Of a stretch of 64,000 bases of DNA, positions 50,301-62,207 are shown in pieces. How positions within the stretch are numbered: the first letter of the stretch is position 1; each line of letters opens with the position of its first letter. A program made the position numbers and the translations under genes. Below the pieces are notes generated by a model. That model saw only the letters and a list, made by a program, of their open reading frames with translations, searched no databases and was not told where the DNA came from. This DNA comes from Cinnamomum chago (taxonomy: Eukaryota > Streptophyta > Magnoliopsida > Laurales > Lauraceae): assembly GCA_038049695.1 (NCBI GenBank), contig CP142454.1, positions 21,891,001 through 21,955,000 of the forward strand, given 5' to 3'.

Positions 50301-53222
50301 AGAGCTGCAGCAAATGGTAAAGGGCATCTCATCTCACAGGTCACGACTAATGCCCCCAACACTGGCAGAACACCAAAGTGAAGTTTCCTGTGGCGTGGAG
50401 TAAGATGATGGGTATGCACTAGTGGAGCACAACTACAAATGGAGGTCTGGCAAAGCAGTAAAGTGGAGCGTCTTAGGGATAATCCCTAGGTCTTTAGAAT
50501 AAATAATAATGCTACTTTAGGATTAGGATCGTTTACCATTCCTCCCATGTACAAGCACCCTGTGATTTTCAGATAGGCTATAGTTGCCATCCGCTCTGAT
50601 CTAGCCCATATGGAGCTCCAATCAAGGTGATCTGCCATTTGATGGACATAATTGGATGGTAAGATTGGGGAGAAGATTTTCTGACATGCTAGATTGGGGT
50701 TAATATGTAGAAAACAAAAAAATTGAGGGGCTCATATGTAAAAGTTATTTTTAGGTTGCATTTGTGTGGTAAGAGAATTCCCTAACGGAAAGAGATACTA
50801 ATGATTTTTTATGTAGCCTACTATTATGTTGTTTGGTTTGATATATTTTCTCATGGAAAAAGAAACAAATCATGAATTGATATTCCTTGACAGAAGGGAT
50901 TTCAACTTCCTATGAAAATACTAGTTCATCTCTCCTATAAAAATAAAAATCACAAGAGCACAGACACCTCTCATTGCACAAAAATTTTAAGATTTCAACA
51001 TCATCCACAGGGCCATGGCCAGTTGGCCACCCCTTGTCCCCATGTAGTTCATTGATTCAAATACAGTTATTGTGATCCATGGGCTCCCTTCAATTTACAA
51101 TGGGGCCCAAATTAGTGTGTTTTCTTTTCTTTTTTTTTTTCTTTTTTTTTTTTGCCCTTTTTCTTAAGTCTTAATCAACCCTCGTAAGCTATTCTAGCTA
51201 ACCTTTTTTTTTTTATAAGTGCCACAATATTGACTGTACCCCAATATTTCGACAGGGGCTCGAATCTGACTAAACTGCCTCCTATAAATAAAACTTAGAT
51301 GTCTCTTTCTAGTTGAGCCAATAGCAAGGGAGTCAAATTTGTGGTCGATGCAACAGTATCATCCACCAAAACAAACAAAACAGAATTAAAAACCATGCAC
51401 CAGGTGTGTGTGTGTTGCTTGCATAGTTTGAAGAAAGTAATGCCAAAGTAGCATTATTCATATATAAGAGAAAGCATATAAATTACTAGATGGAAACAGG
51501 GTTTTAGTCTTCTTGGTAGATTAATGGTAGATGAACATGACGTACGTTAGGGATTCTCTAGAAGAATAATGGATCCATGCCTTAATGAAAATGCACAGTT
51601 GGTGGGTAAGAGATTGATATATCAATTCAATAGTAGAATATAGAGAAAGACTTCAGACTCAATACTATTTTAATCTTAGAGTTGAATGGAAAGAGAATTA
51701 TTAAGAAGCACTCCTTTAGAAAAAAAAAATTGAAACATACTTTGTTTTATTGATATTTTATTAGTATATAGTAGTGGATAGTTGGTGTTTGATGCAAGTC
51801 CTTATTCCAATTGTTTATGGTCTGTTTGTCTCAAGTAATTAGATTTATATGAATTTTAAGACTTTGTATTTTTTTTTTAATAAAAAAAGTTAAGAACTAA
51901 GGATTCTAAAGGTGAATACCAAAAAATGACCATCAAATAACCTTCTTTTTAAATGAAATTTGAATTAAGGGGAGCTAGAACATGAATAAATAACCATCGT
52001 CCTCAAAGGTTTATCTCAACTATGTTGCGGTCGGCTATATGAATTATAGTTCTTCATTTCATAGATGTTGTTTTTTCATAGGACATATTTGATTTATGAC
52101 ATAAGTTTTACGTTGGCGGTCAAAATATGTAACACAACCCTCTTTTATCGGGCTTCAGATCAACAGGAAATTTTGATGAAATCAATTATATAGCTGTGTG
52201 ATTTAAATAAATAAATAAACAAATAGAAACAAAACAAAACAAGAAAGTGAATGACATCGTTTGGTGGGGCAAAGTTCCAAATTACATGCCAAGGAGGAGG
52301 ATGACAAAATTTGATTTTTAAAATTGTTAATATTTAGGATCTTTTTTCTCGACTTTCTCTCCTGAGCCCGTAGAGATTATTCTGGCCCAAAGGGCTGGGA
52401 ACCCTACGTTATCACAAAAAAAAAAAAAAAAGAGTCAGGTAAACTCCTCTGTAGCCTTGGTGTGGTAGTACGGTTTCGAACCCACAACCTTCATATGTAA
52501 ACTATGATCCTAAGCCAATGAGCTACCCCTTGAAGTTTAGGATCCTTCTTCGAATTCACAAGTGAGACAATATAATGTGATTTAAAGCTTCATGCGTTTT
52601 TATATATTGGACCCAATATAGATATGTGACCCACTGATGATTCAGATACAAAAATCCAAAAAAGAATCTGAGAAATGAGAATCCAATAGGATGAAGCAGC
52701 TGTCTACCTTCGTATTTGATTGTCATCAGTCATCACATCCCAGCTTTTGGGATGGTAGGTATGTTTTCTGGTGGACCCATTTGAGGTGGACATAAAAAGG
52801 CCTGGTGTGACCAAAAAGTTGTTTTCCGGTGCCACCTTGTGCACAGTGACAGCGCGTCCCCAAATAGTAGAAATATACTTTTTAAATCCTAGTTGTCCAA
52901 ATCGTACAATGTAACTTTTAAAATTAGCAGGAAATTTGGCATTTTTTATTGCCAGACAAAACAAATTGACTGCTGTTTTTTTTGTCTATTCCAGCGGACC
53001 CACACCATCAAGGAAACTGAAACTGCTCGAGCACAACTGTGCATTTGTGCTTGGCCGTGGCCGTTTCTACAATACACAAGTTCGAATCACCTCTATCACA
53101 GAAAAAATATTTAAAATAATAGTTATTTCTTGGGAATCCTTACAATAAAACGTAGTGGGCGCAGATCTCTCACTATTTCTGTAGAAGAGGGTGTTGCGAG
53201 TACACCTCATTAGTGGAAAACT
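47400..53222. other. Intergenic region, no protein gene recognised
   Basis: No exon of a known family was seen. The piece 47430-47915 is rich in GGGTT/AACCC words and ends in TTTTGCCATCCCTA, which reverse-complemented (TAGGGATGGCAAAA) is a familiar plant hAT-like terminus; its partner end is not visible. A SINE remnant is at 52416-52531. Between 48 and 52 kb I see only short unsupported reading frames and homopolymer runs. Confidence 0.5.
52416..52531 (-). mobile_element. tRNA-derived SINE (minus strand) with T-run 3' end
   Basis: On the minus strand it starts AGGGGTAGCTCATTGGCTTA (box A-like), has GGTTGTGGGTTCGAAACC (box B GGTTCGAAAC) about 35 nt later, and ends in a run of 16 T (plus-strand A at 52416-52431). 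This is the architecture of p-SINE1/Au-like plant SINEs. The target duplication was not confirmed. Confidence 0.65.
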
Positions 53223-53230
53223 CTTACTAT

Positions 53231-53387
53231 CAAGGGTGGACCTAAGTGTTAGCACACAGGTGCGGTCGCACCCACGTGATTCGAAAGACCCTTTAGATAG
53301 AGTATTAAAATATTTGATTTTATCATCTAATTTCTTCACTTGGCCATATACCGCACCACTCAAGAGCAAATTCTAAGTGCGCCATTG
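53231..53387 (-). mobile_element. hAT-like MITE, copy 1 (157 bp)
   Basis: Plus-strand ends are CAAGGGTGGACCTAAGTG and GTGCGCCATTG. It is flanked by CTTACTAT (53223-53230) and CTCACCAT (53388-53395), a 6/8-matching 8-bp duplication as expected for hAT elements. Read on the minus strand it aligns along its length with copy 2 at 53780-53935, sharing CAATGGCG, GGTGGTGC-type and GTCGCACCCAC motifs. Confidence 0.75.
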
Positions 53388-53779
53388 CTCACCATATATG
53401 TAGTTGCATTACTTGATCCAAGTAATAAAAGTCAATTTTATTGTTGTCAACTGTTAAATCAATCACTGAATTTTACAAGGTTAAATCATCACCTCTTGGG
53501 CATTCATATTGATTGCATTAGGGAGGCCAAGATAGACAATAATTACCCCATTACAAGGTACAAAAAGAAAAAGAAAAAAAAAAAAAAAAACTCTTCTCAA
53601 AATCTCAAAGAACTTGTGATTTTGGAGAACCGAGCTACATGAGAGCAGCAAATGCGTCAAAAAAACGAAGGAAAAGTTGATCCAGCAGTGGTCATTTTAA
53701 TCATTTAAGTAATATTTTATACAACACAAATATCTTGGTCGTACAGGCATGTTATTCAAAGGGGTGACTTCGGTTGATC

Positions 53780-53935
53780 CAATGGCGGATCCAAGATTTT
53801 TATTTGGGTGGTGCAGACAACGGTCAAGTTAAGAAGTCAAACAATAAAATAGAATTTTTAAAGGTATTATTTAAAGAGGTTCTTAATCTCATGGGGACGG
53901 TCGCACCCACATAGTTACATTTAGGTCCACCTCTA
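53780..53935 (+). mobile_element. hAT-like MITE, copy 2 (156 bp), perfect 8-bp target duplication
   Basis: This begins CAATGGCGGATCCAAG and ends TTAGGTCCACCTCTA, imperfect inverted termini of the CARRGGCGGATCYA hAT type. The 8-bp GGTTGATC lies immediately on both sides (53772-53779 and 53936-53943). It is non-coding and homologous in inverse orientation to copy 1. Confidence 0.85.
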
Positions 53936-54736
53936 GGTTGATCTCCCATCCTCACGGTTGGAGGTCTATTTCCCTTCCCCGTCAATGGGGCACCGCAAGA
54001 AGAAAAAAAAGAAGAAAGAAATATAAATAATTGTTTGCCTGGTCACAAATAGTACTCTTATGCAACCTATGAGAATATTTTCTAATTGAAGGTTTTCCCC
54101 ATGACATAGGAGGAACATTACAGAAATATAATATTTAATTAAATACAAAAAGAATATATTGTTGTTAGAATTATTTTTGTAGATTTCCCCATTTTACCAT
54201 TTATTTTGATCTTATCACAATTTTTTTTTATTCTGATGGGATTTTGAGAAAAATTACACTGTTGTTCGGAAATATCATTTTAGATAAAGTATCGCAGTAT
54301 CACTGTTATATTTTCAAAATGTCACCTGTACGGCTGTACCCTTGGCAATGGTTTTATGTAATATTCACAGAAGACCAGGTCCCAGTTGCGGTTCACTAGT
54401 CTAAAAGGAGTCCTGTTTACTTGACAATCTAATTCATGTGAAAGTGGGATGTTGTTCTCGCAAATGCAAATGTGGAATGGAAATGTTCACCTAAGAGGGG
54501 ACCCCATTGGGTGTACAGCTGAATGGTCCACCTCCATGGAGTGGTATAAGGTGTGGATTTGCTCCCACTCTTGTATTTACAACCGCCCCAAATTTAACAG
54601 GTGTGTGTTTGTATGGGTTTAGCAAGCGTCGTTCGAAAATTAGTGAAATTGATAATTCTTGATAAGAGGGGAAGTTTTGTAGTCTGTTTGCAGGGGGGGA
54701 CCATTCTCCATCAAAGAAGACTAGATTTGATGGAGA

Positions 54737-54770
54737 CTAGAAAAACACGCCCATGTTTCGCACGGGCAAT
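54737..54770 (-). mobile_element. Helitron 3' terminus (minus strand)
   Basis: On the minus strand, hairpin GCCCGTG-CGAAA-CATGGGC (plus 54749-54767, 7-bp stem with one wobble) is followed by GTGTTTTT and then CTAG at 54740-54737, with a T after it. Hairpin, about 8-10 nt spacer and CTRR, followed by T, is the diagnostic Helitron 3' end. The body would be the AT-rich DNA to the right. I could not find the TC-starting 5' end, so the length is unknown. Confidence 0.65.
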
Positions 54771-57700
54771 ATAATGATAATATTAAAATTTATAAAAAAA
54801 AATTATGATCAGTTTTTTTTAAAATTAAATGCAAAAGGTTTTAGTTTGAGAGAGAGGGAAAAGCAAAAAAAAAGAAGTCTATAAGAATTCAATACCGAAT
54901 ACCATATAATTTAAAAAAAAAAAACCACAAGCCCATGAAAATTGAAGATTAATGATAAAGAAAACTATAAAAAATATATATATAAAATATAAATAAAATC
55001 CAATGAAATTTGAAAGACACATAGATATAAAACATAGAAATGAAAATCCATAATCAACTCAATAATATAAGCAATTTAAAAGAATCAAACACTCATGAGA
55101 ACAAAAAAATTTAAAAAAATGGAGCATAAAGGGCAAAGACAAAAGAACGCACAAATTCATGAAAAACCATCATAGAAAAAAAACTGAAAAAAAAAACTAA
55201 AAACCAATCACAAGTGTGAAATTATAATATAAGAAATACAAAATAAAACAAAATAAATTTTATTAAAAAGGTTATAAAAATATATATAAACAAAGATTCA
55301 TAAATAATACAATGATAAAAGAAATTTAGAAGAACCAAACCAACTTATGATAATCTAATACTCAAAAATGGAAATTTGAAGCCACAAAATAAATAAAAAA
55401 TATCCATAAAAAGATTTCACAAAGAGAACTTAAAGAACACAATGGAAGTAAAATAAATAATTAACTCATGATGATAAGCATTAAAAATATTTAAAAAATA
55501 AAACAGAAAAATGATAATTCACAGAAAATCTCATGATAAAAAGTTGTTCAAAATTAAAAAAAATACCAAGAATAACCCAATACTCAAAAGTTGAAACAAA
55601 AAAAGGGGGAAAAAACTCACAATCTATGAAAACCATACAAATATAAACACAAAAAAATTACAAATCTATAGAAATTTTAAAATGGTGATTCTTTTGTATA
55701 AATCATATTAAAATGACATAACTAAAATTGCTCAAATAAAATATGACGAACGCAAAAGTAAATGAATTAAAAAGGGTTTACCTCTCAAATTGAAATGTTT
55801 AATAATTGCACCAATTGTCTTAAGGTGTTCACATTTTAAAATGAGTTGAACACTGATCTAAAATAAGCATGCAAATGAGACATGAGACGGTACTAAAAAG
55901 AGACACAAAGAAAGCAAAAAAATAATATATATATATATATATATTAAAGTTGCTCTAAACAAATACAATGAACTCAAAAGTAAATGAATGGAATAAATGA
56001 AAGTTCTCTTGTTGACAGAGAGAAATAAAATTATATTGGAGAAAGTAGAAAATGATGATAATAAGAATGAGCTTAATTCTTTACTTAGATTGACCAATAT
56101 TATTGGAGATTCCTTTTACCATTAGTTCCATATTCTTAAAAAAAATGTACAATCAAAATCAATAGATAAAAAGAAAAGCAAACAACCCAGAGCCTAAAGT
56201 GGATTAAATAAACTAGACAGCCCAAAAATCAGCATTTCACATTCTAGAAAAAAAGAAAAAAAATCATATAATCAGAAGAAACAAAAATACTTGAAATTCC
56301 TTAGATCAGTGACACTTATAGATACTGAAACCCATTAACACTCAAATGCCATTGCTTGATAGAAATAGGATGATATTGGGAGTTTTTTAATAGACAAAAG
56401 GCATGATGGAGAGTCCGAATCACAAAAAAAAAAAAAACTTTATTTGGAAAACTTCAGTATTTTGTATTGTTTTTATCAGATAATGAATTTGACCGTGGAA
56501 ATAACCTGGAATGAGGTGAGACTTTGAGGTATCCCATAAATAGCAAGGATGTTTACCTTAATGATTGTGATTTTTAATAGATGGGGTCTATCGTAGTGTT
56601 CCACTTCATTTACATCACGATTTATAAAATTTAAAGCCACACACCAAAAATAAAAAATAAAAACCAAACTTACCATTTCTCCCTTGGAAAGTGTGCATTG
56701 TAGCACATCAGTTACATGGAAAGTTTCACACCTCCTCTTCAGCTCCGCACTGTTGTCCCGAGTTTTTATTTTTTCAGTAATATTGTCATTTTCTTATCAA
56801 ATGTAAAACCTATGTCTTTATTTTAATTAATTCATATATTATATATTCATTTGAGTTTAGTTTTATTGTAAAATGGTTGTCATAGAAAATTAATGACTGT
56901 ATAGGAAATCATATAAAATAGTTATTTTAAAAGTTTGATAATCTATACTTAAAGTACAATGCATAAGTATAAAATTAATAATAACAGTATTTATAGGGGT
57001 TGATATTCTAAAAATATAGTTATTTTTATAAATACCTCATAGATAAATTCCAACTCAAGATCAATATTCCAAAGTGGGGACACCGGATCCCTTTTAAGTT
57101 TTTGTTGATAAATATTAGCAAAAAGATGCTTTGTGGTGTATTGGTAGGGTTGTTCCTTTGAAATTCATACCCCGATCCGACCCGTTTACCAAGGTCAAAC
57201 TAAATTAAATTGGTCAACTTTAATTGGATATATATAATAATAGTGATCCTTACTATCTCTTGCTTGGTGACTTATTTGTCCTCTGTGAAAAAATAAGAAA
57301 AGAAATTGGCTCATAATTTCCCTATGTGACACTCCAATACTCCACTGGGGATTTTGATGCCTTTTCTTATCAAGTCCATCCAAGAGGTTGGCCATTTAAG
57401 TTAAAAATGAGTATGAAGCTAAACACTATCCCTCATAACTAAAGAGAAGTGATCCAATGCTAATGAGAACACACTTTTTCCAATGGTAAATAAAGTCATA
57501 TATATATATACACCAACTTCATGCAAACAGACCATTGAAAAAAAAATGACATTAGAATCATGCATATGGCTTATTAACATAAAACCAACATAGTTATCAT
57601 ATAAAAAAAATTAATACAAGAATCGTCCACATAAAAATTATATAAAAATATAAGCACATACATATGGTAAATAAGTTCACATATACACGATTATATGTAA

Positions 57701-58280
57701 ATGGGCCATATATGTGCTACATAAGAATCATTCATGGCTTATTTAGATAAAAACTACATAAAAAGCAAATGGAAGAATTGATATAAGAATCACATAAGAA
57801 AATTGCATAAATCCATGCTCAAATAAACCTAAAAATGTTCAAATAAATCTACCATGTATTAATAAGAAAATAAGAGGGTGATGGGTTAAACCCAATCGAA
57901 CCATTCGAAATAAAGCCATAAAAAAAGAGATTAAAGCTTTTACTTTCACAAACCTAAAAAAGGGGCATTTTATTTTAGGAGGATTGGCCTCTTCTTTTCT
58001 AAGGTGGCTAAATGATAGAATTGAAAGGAAGTGCGATTCAGATCTGAACTCTTAATGAAACAAAGAGTTCTATGGCTGCAATTTAAAACTTTTTACTAGG
58101 ATCATATTTAGAAAGTAAATCAGCCATCAAAATTGCACTAGAAACACCATGAAACCAAGACCAACTTGTGTGTAATCAAATTAGATACAATGGAGAAGAC
58201 ATACCTGATGTTCTTGGGCTGAATAAACTCCAAGATCTGAACTTGAAGATCAGATCTACTGCCTTTAAATTCCTGCACAT
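54771..58280. other. Very AT-rich region, probably Helitron body and other non-coding DNA
   Basis: A-rich DNA with many A runs, an (AT)n at about 55925-55944 and a (TA)n at about 57499-57511. No coding family was recognised on either strand. The composition differs sharply from the GC-richer LTR that follows at 58281. The left part probably belongs to the Helitron ending at 54737. Confidence 0.5.
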
Positions 58281-60397
58281 TGTAACGCCCCAATTCCGGA
58301 TACCGATAAACTCGTTCGATCACCCGAAATTGGCGCGCTACTTCCCGGGAAGTCCGAGAACTTCCAAGATCGTAGGCCGCAGTGAGGTCCGATTAAAAAC
58401 TTTTTGACCAAATAATGTTCAATGGTTAAAACTTGCGGAAGCATAACATTTGAAAAGAGCGGAAGCAATGGTATCATATATAATAAAGAAAAGCAGAACA
58501 GTGGTCTAATTAAAATAAGTCAATGTAAATTTAAAGTTAATACATTTGATCTTTCTACCCTTCTCACAACAAGTTTCGCTCAAAACCCGAATAACAAAGT
58601 CACTCAATAACCCTGTATAAACTCGTCTCCGCCCTCCGGCTCGACATCCGTGTCGGCCGGGCCCCACGCATACTCTCCGGCTACCGGTGCCTCCACGAGG
58701 GCTAATGCGTCGTCGGGAATCTCTGGATCAAGGCCTAAGCACCATAGAATGGGTCAGATCTAAACGATCTGGCAAGATACAGCATACTACTAACATAGCA
58801 TATATATATCAAAGGAAATAAAGACAGGTACATAATTTAAATGAGTAACAAAGGAAATGAACTAGGCAGTCGTGCATATAAAGCATAAGGAATCGGTATG
58901 AGGAAATCATCTACACAACTATAACTAAGTGGCACATTCACACGAGCTGGAATACCGCGGGATATTATGCCGCGGCCCTCCCATACTGAACACAGTCGCG
59001 GTGGGGAATCTAACCAGGGAATAACTAATCCCGAATATCACTCATCATCTCAGATCGGCACGGTATGACACCTTGCCGTCTTAACCACACAGCTCATCAT
59101 GATAGCTTCACAATACTCAACTAGCTCCTACCGGGGATGATCAGTCCACAGGCTGAGCTTAAATCAACCGAGTGAATGTTCATGCCGACTCGAGAATAAC
59201 TCTAAGGTCTGTGTCTGTCTAGGCTTTGCCTTGCGTGAACAAGGTCCTAACAATATCTCTAAGAGGTCTATACATCTCAATACAGTCTCTGGATCTCATT
59301 CACGGTCCAGGCCCACTCGTTGGATCCATACCAAGGCCCATCAGTACATGGCCTGGTCTAAACTATCCATACGAGGCAACCAGTCCACTTATAATGATAA
59401 ACCATTCCATTTCGATCCATAATACTCAAACAGTCCAATAGAAACTACCTCTTCAACTAAAGGGTTCACATCACCACACCTAGGCCCAGTAAGGGCCCGC
59501 CTAGACACAGACACGGGTCAATGATCTCCGAAATCACATCATCGGGTCACCTCTAGATACCCTAGGTTCAGGTCTTCCATTTATGTTTAATTAATAGTAA
59601 ACAGCTATTCTAAGATCTAAGAAAGACAGAGTAAAATATCATTGAAGTATAAACTTCAATCAGAGAATCAACGGGAAAAGCAACGGTCCAATCCTAGGTA
59701 AATGGGCCACTTTAGGTTCGGGTCTATCTCCGGTAATTCGATCTCTAAATGATGTCATTAATGCCGTAAAATAATGTATTTGGTGCTTAGTTAGTTAAGG
59801 GCATCGTTGACAACTCTTAGAGGTCGAATCATCTTAGATTATCAACCAAAACACTAAACAGTGGTCCTCGCGAGCCAAGGTTGAGCCACACCGTTGACTC
59901 GGGCTTAGGACACTGATAAATACTCATTTGGATGGTCAATGGGCCCCACAACTGATCACATCTACTAAATGTTGAAAACTGGATAATCAAGGTTATCCAG
60001 GTGAACCTGACGGGTTGTGAGCTCGGTTGATTTCCTGGCCTGGAAGATCAACCGAGTGCACTGGCTAATCTAAATCAGGCTTCCTGGACAACTCAATTCA
60101 TTTCTATAGGCTTACAGCGTATCCGGTCAAACAACCTGGCCTGGATGATTGATCGCATACTCTGAACACCTTAGAAAGATTTGATGATCCAGCTTTAAAC
60201 ATTATCTAAAGTAAATCTTAAGTATCAAGTCCATTTGGGTGTAAGGAGTCTGTGTTTTGATTGAAGAACCAACTTTCAGTCACTTCCTGCACAAACAGCG
60301 TGAATCGGGTCAACCGGTGCGAGACCAGGTCAACCCGACTATTTGAAATGAAATTTGTGCAAGAAATGGCTAAGGGCCAGTTTTCCAAGAAATCTCA

Positions 60398-60572
60398 GTG
60401 TGGCCGGTTAACCGGCCTGCATAGTCCGGTTAACCGGCTGCACTGCAGCACTTCCTGCAGAAGAAATAACTGGGAGCTGTCATTTCTGCAATTTCAGTGT
60501 GGCCGGTTAACCGGCCTGCAAAGCCCGGTTAACCGGCTACACTGCCGGTTAACCAACCGGTTAACCGGTTAC
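60398..60572. repeat. Cluster of six CCGGTTAACC sites, four as full CCGGTTAACCGG palindromes or more
   Basis: Six copies of CCGGTTAACC occur in about 175 bp; five continue to the perfect 12-bp palindrome CCGGTTAACCGG and one ends CCGGTTAACCAA. They occur as two similar double modules (GTGTGGCCGGTTAACCGGCC ... CCGGTTAACCGGCT) about 90 bp apart plus a compact tail. TAACCG/CGGTTA matches the MYB core consensus (YAACNG). The cluster is inside the solo LTR. Confidence 0.9.
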
Positions 60573-61604
60573 ACGAAACTGGGACAAAACCCAGTTTCTG
60601 CAGTCACTCTGTTTTGGCTCCATTTCCACCCAAACTACTTCCAATCTCTTCCAATCCCAACCAAAACTTCTCCAAACAATAAACCAACTCATTAACCATC
60701 CATTAAACTACCTTATGGCCCACTGATCTTCCAAATGGGGGGTGAAAACCCCCATCCATCAGTGACCTTTCCATCAAAATACAAAAACAGAGCTCAAGCA
60801 TAACTAAACTCAACTGAACATAATATGAACTGAAACTGAAGGGAATCACAGAGATAAACATACATCCTAAGTTAGTAGTTTGGGGTACTTGCCTTTTGTA
60901 ATTAGAGAGAGGGTTGTGGAGAGAATGATAGCTTAGAAATGAAGATCCAGACCCAAATCCAGCTGAACAGAGGAGAGGAGAAGATAACCCAGCTACTGTG
61001 GGTGTAGTAGCAGCTCCAAAACGAGTTCCCAGCACTACTGAAATGGTCCCAGTCCTAGGGAGGAGAAGAGATATGGCAGCTGCAGTAGTAACATGAAGAA
61101 GGAAGAAGAAGGATACAGCTGTAGCTTCAAGTAGAAATTCCAGCTACAGCAATCAGTCCAGCAGAGACAGGGAAGTGAGGGAAATGGAGAGGAAGAAGAT
61201 GAGTAGCTGCTAGTGGAGTTTCCAGCAGAAATCAGTCCAGCAGAGAAGAAACAGTTGCAGCACAGCCCAGGGGAAAATTTCAGCAGAGTAACAGTAGGGA
61301 AGTGGAGAGAAGGAGATGGTCCAGCAGTGGTTCAGCAAGAGAATGAGGAGATGAGAAGGTGGCTGCAGCTTCTCAATAAAAATCCCAGCAGAGAGAGGTG
61401 GTTCCAGCAGTTACAGAAGATGGAAGAAGAAGAAGATAGCTGTAGCACTACCACTGGAAGATGTCCCAGCAACAGAGTCTCAATGGGATTTCTTGCTCAA
61501 CGTGGGAGAGGGAATGAGGGAGTGGAGAAGAGGAATGAAGGAGGACAGTTGGGCTGGGGAAGTTATCTTGGGATGGGGGCTGAAGGGCTTCTTGGGATGG
61601 GGGC

Positions 61605-61735
61605 TGGGATTAGGGTTTAGGGTTTATTGCAATGGGATTAAGAGATGTTATATAGCTCTTAGGTGAGGTGATTAGTTACTAGTTTAGCCCTAGGGTTTAG
61701 GGTTTGTCTTTGAGATTAGGGTTTGGGTTTAGGGG
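61605..61735. repeat. Degenerate telomere-like TTTAGGG/AGGGTTT runs in the LTR
   Basis: GGGATTAGGGTTTAGGGTTT (61609-61628), CCTAGGGTTTAGGGTTTG (about 61690-61707) and further TTAGGGTTTGGGTTTAGGGG are short, interrupted plant telobox-like repeats. On the LTR's own strand they read AAACCCTAA, a known promoter-type telobox word. Confidence 0.75.
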
Positions 61736-61974
61736 TAGTTGGGTCATTTGGCTAGGAACATTCTAGAAAGTGAGGGCACCTTTAGCTAACCCAACCTAAT
61801 CACTTAATTAATCTAACTAAGAGCCTAATTAACACCAAAAGCCTAGGTCTAACTCTTAAACCCAATTGATTAGAAATTAACCCAAACTAACCTAGTCTAA
61901 CTAAAAACTTAGGAGAATCTAACTAGTCAATCTAATTAGCCCCAAATTAGCCCAAACAAATAAGTAATTAACCA

Positions 61975-62045
61975 AGATTAACAACGATTAGCAATAATTA
62001 GTAGTAATTAGCAAAGATTAGTGAAGATTAGCGAAGATTAACATA
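61975..62045. repeat. Short tandem AAGATTAGYG/AATTAGTA-type repeats in the LTR
   Basis: GATTAGCAATAATTAGTAGT, then AATTAGCAAAGATTAGTG and AAGATTAGCGAAGATTAAC, form an irregular array of about 10-11-bp units near the 5' end (minus strand) of the solo LTR. Confidence 0.6.
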
Positions 62046-62207
62046 ATTAAGCAATCATTAAGATAAATTAAGATCAATTAGCCTATAAAATAGCCCTTAG
62101 AGGGCCCACCAAGGGTGGGACCTCACACACATCTTGCTGGAATTTCTTGCAATAGTTTCCTTCTAGTCTTCTTCTCTATTCCTCTTTCTCCAAATCTGAT
62201 TGGTTAG

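Larger units (their letters stand above)
58281..62127 (-). mobile_element. Solo LTR, 3,847 bp, with perfect 5-bp target duplication
   Basis: On the minus strand it starts TGTGAGGTCCCACCC and ends GGAATTGGGGCGTTACA, TG...CA ends of plant Gypsy-type LTRs. CACAT lies directly at both sides (58276-58280 and 62128-62132). No second copy of either end was seen inside, and there is no gag/pol sequence, primer binding site or polypurine tract. It is therefore a solo LTR left by LTR-LTR recombination; such a long LTR fits Tat/Athila/Ogre-like lineages, which is inference. Apparent reading frames within (60261-60695, 61213-61620) are not supported as genes. Confidence 0.85.

Noticed and set aside
52472..52531. 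tRNA-like A and B boxes
   Set aside because: No acceptor stem or anticodon arm can be folded; the boxes belong to a tRNA-derived SINE, not a functional tRNA.
60261..60695. 144-codon open frame with repeated CGRLTGL/SPVNRLHC peptides
   Set aside because: The peptide repeats simply translate the CCGGTTAACCGG palindrome array inside a solo LTR; no gene context.
61213..61620. 135-codon open frame rich in Glu/Gln/Gly
   Set aside because: It falls inside the solo LTR in a purine-rich stretch with CCAGCAG repeats; no known domain and no splice or leader signals.
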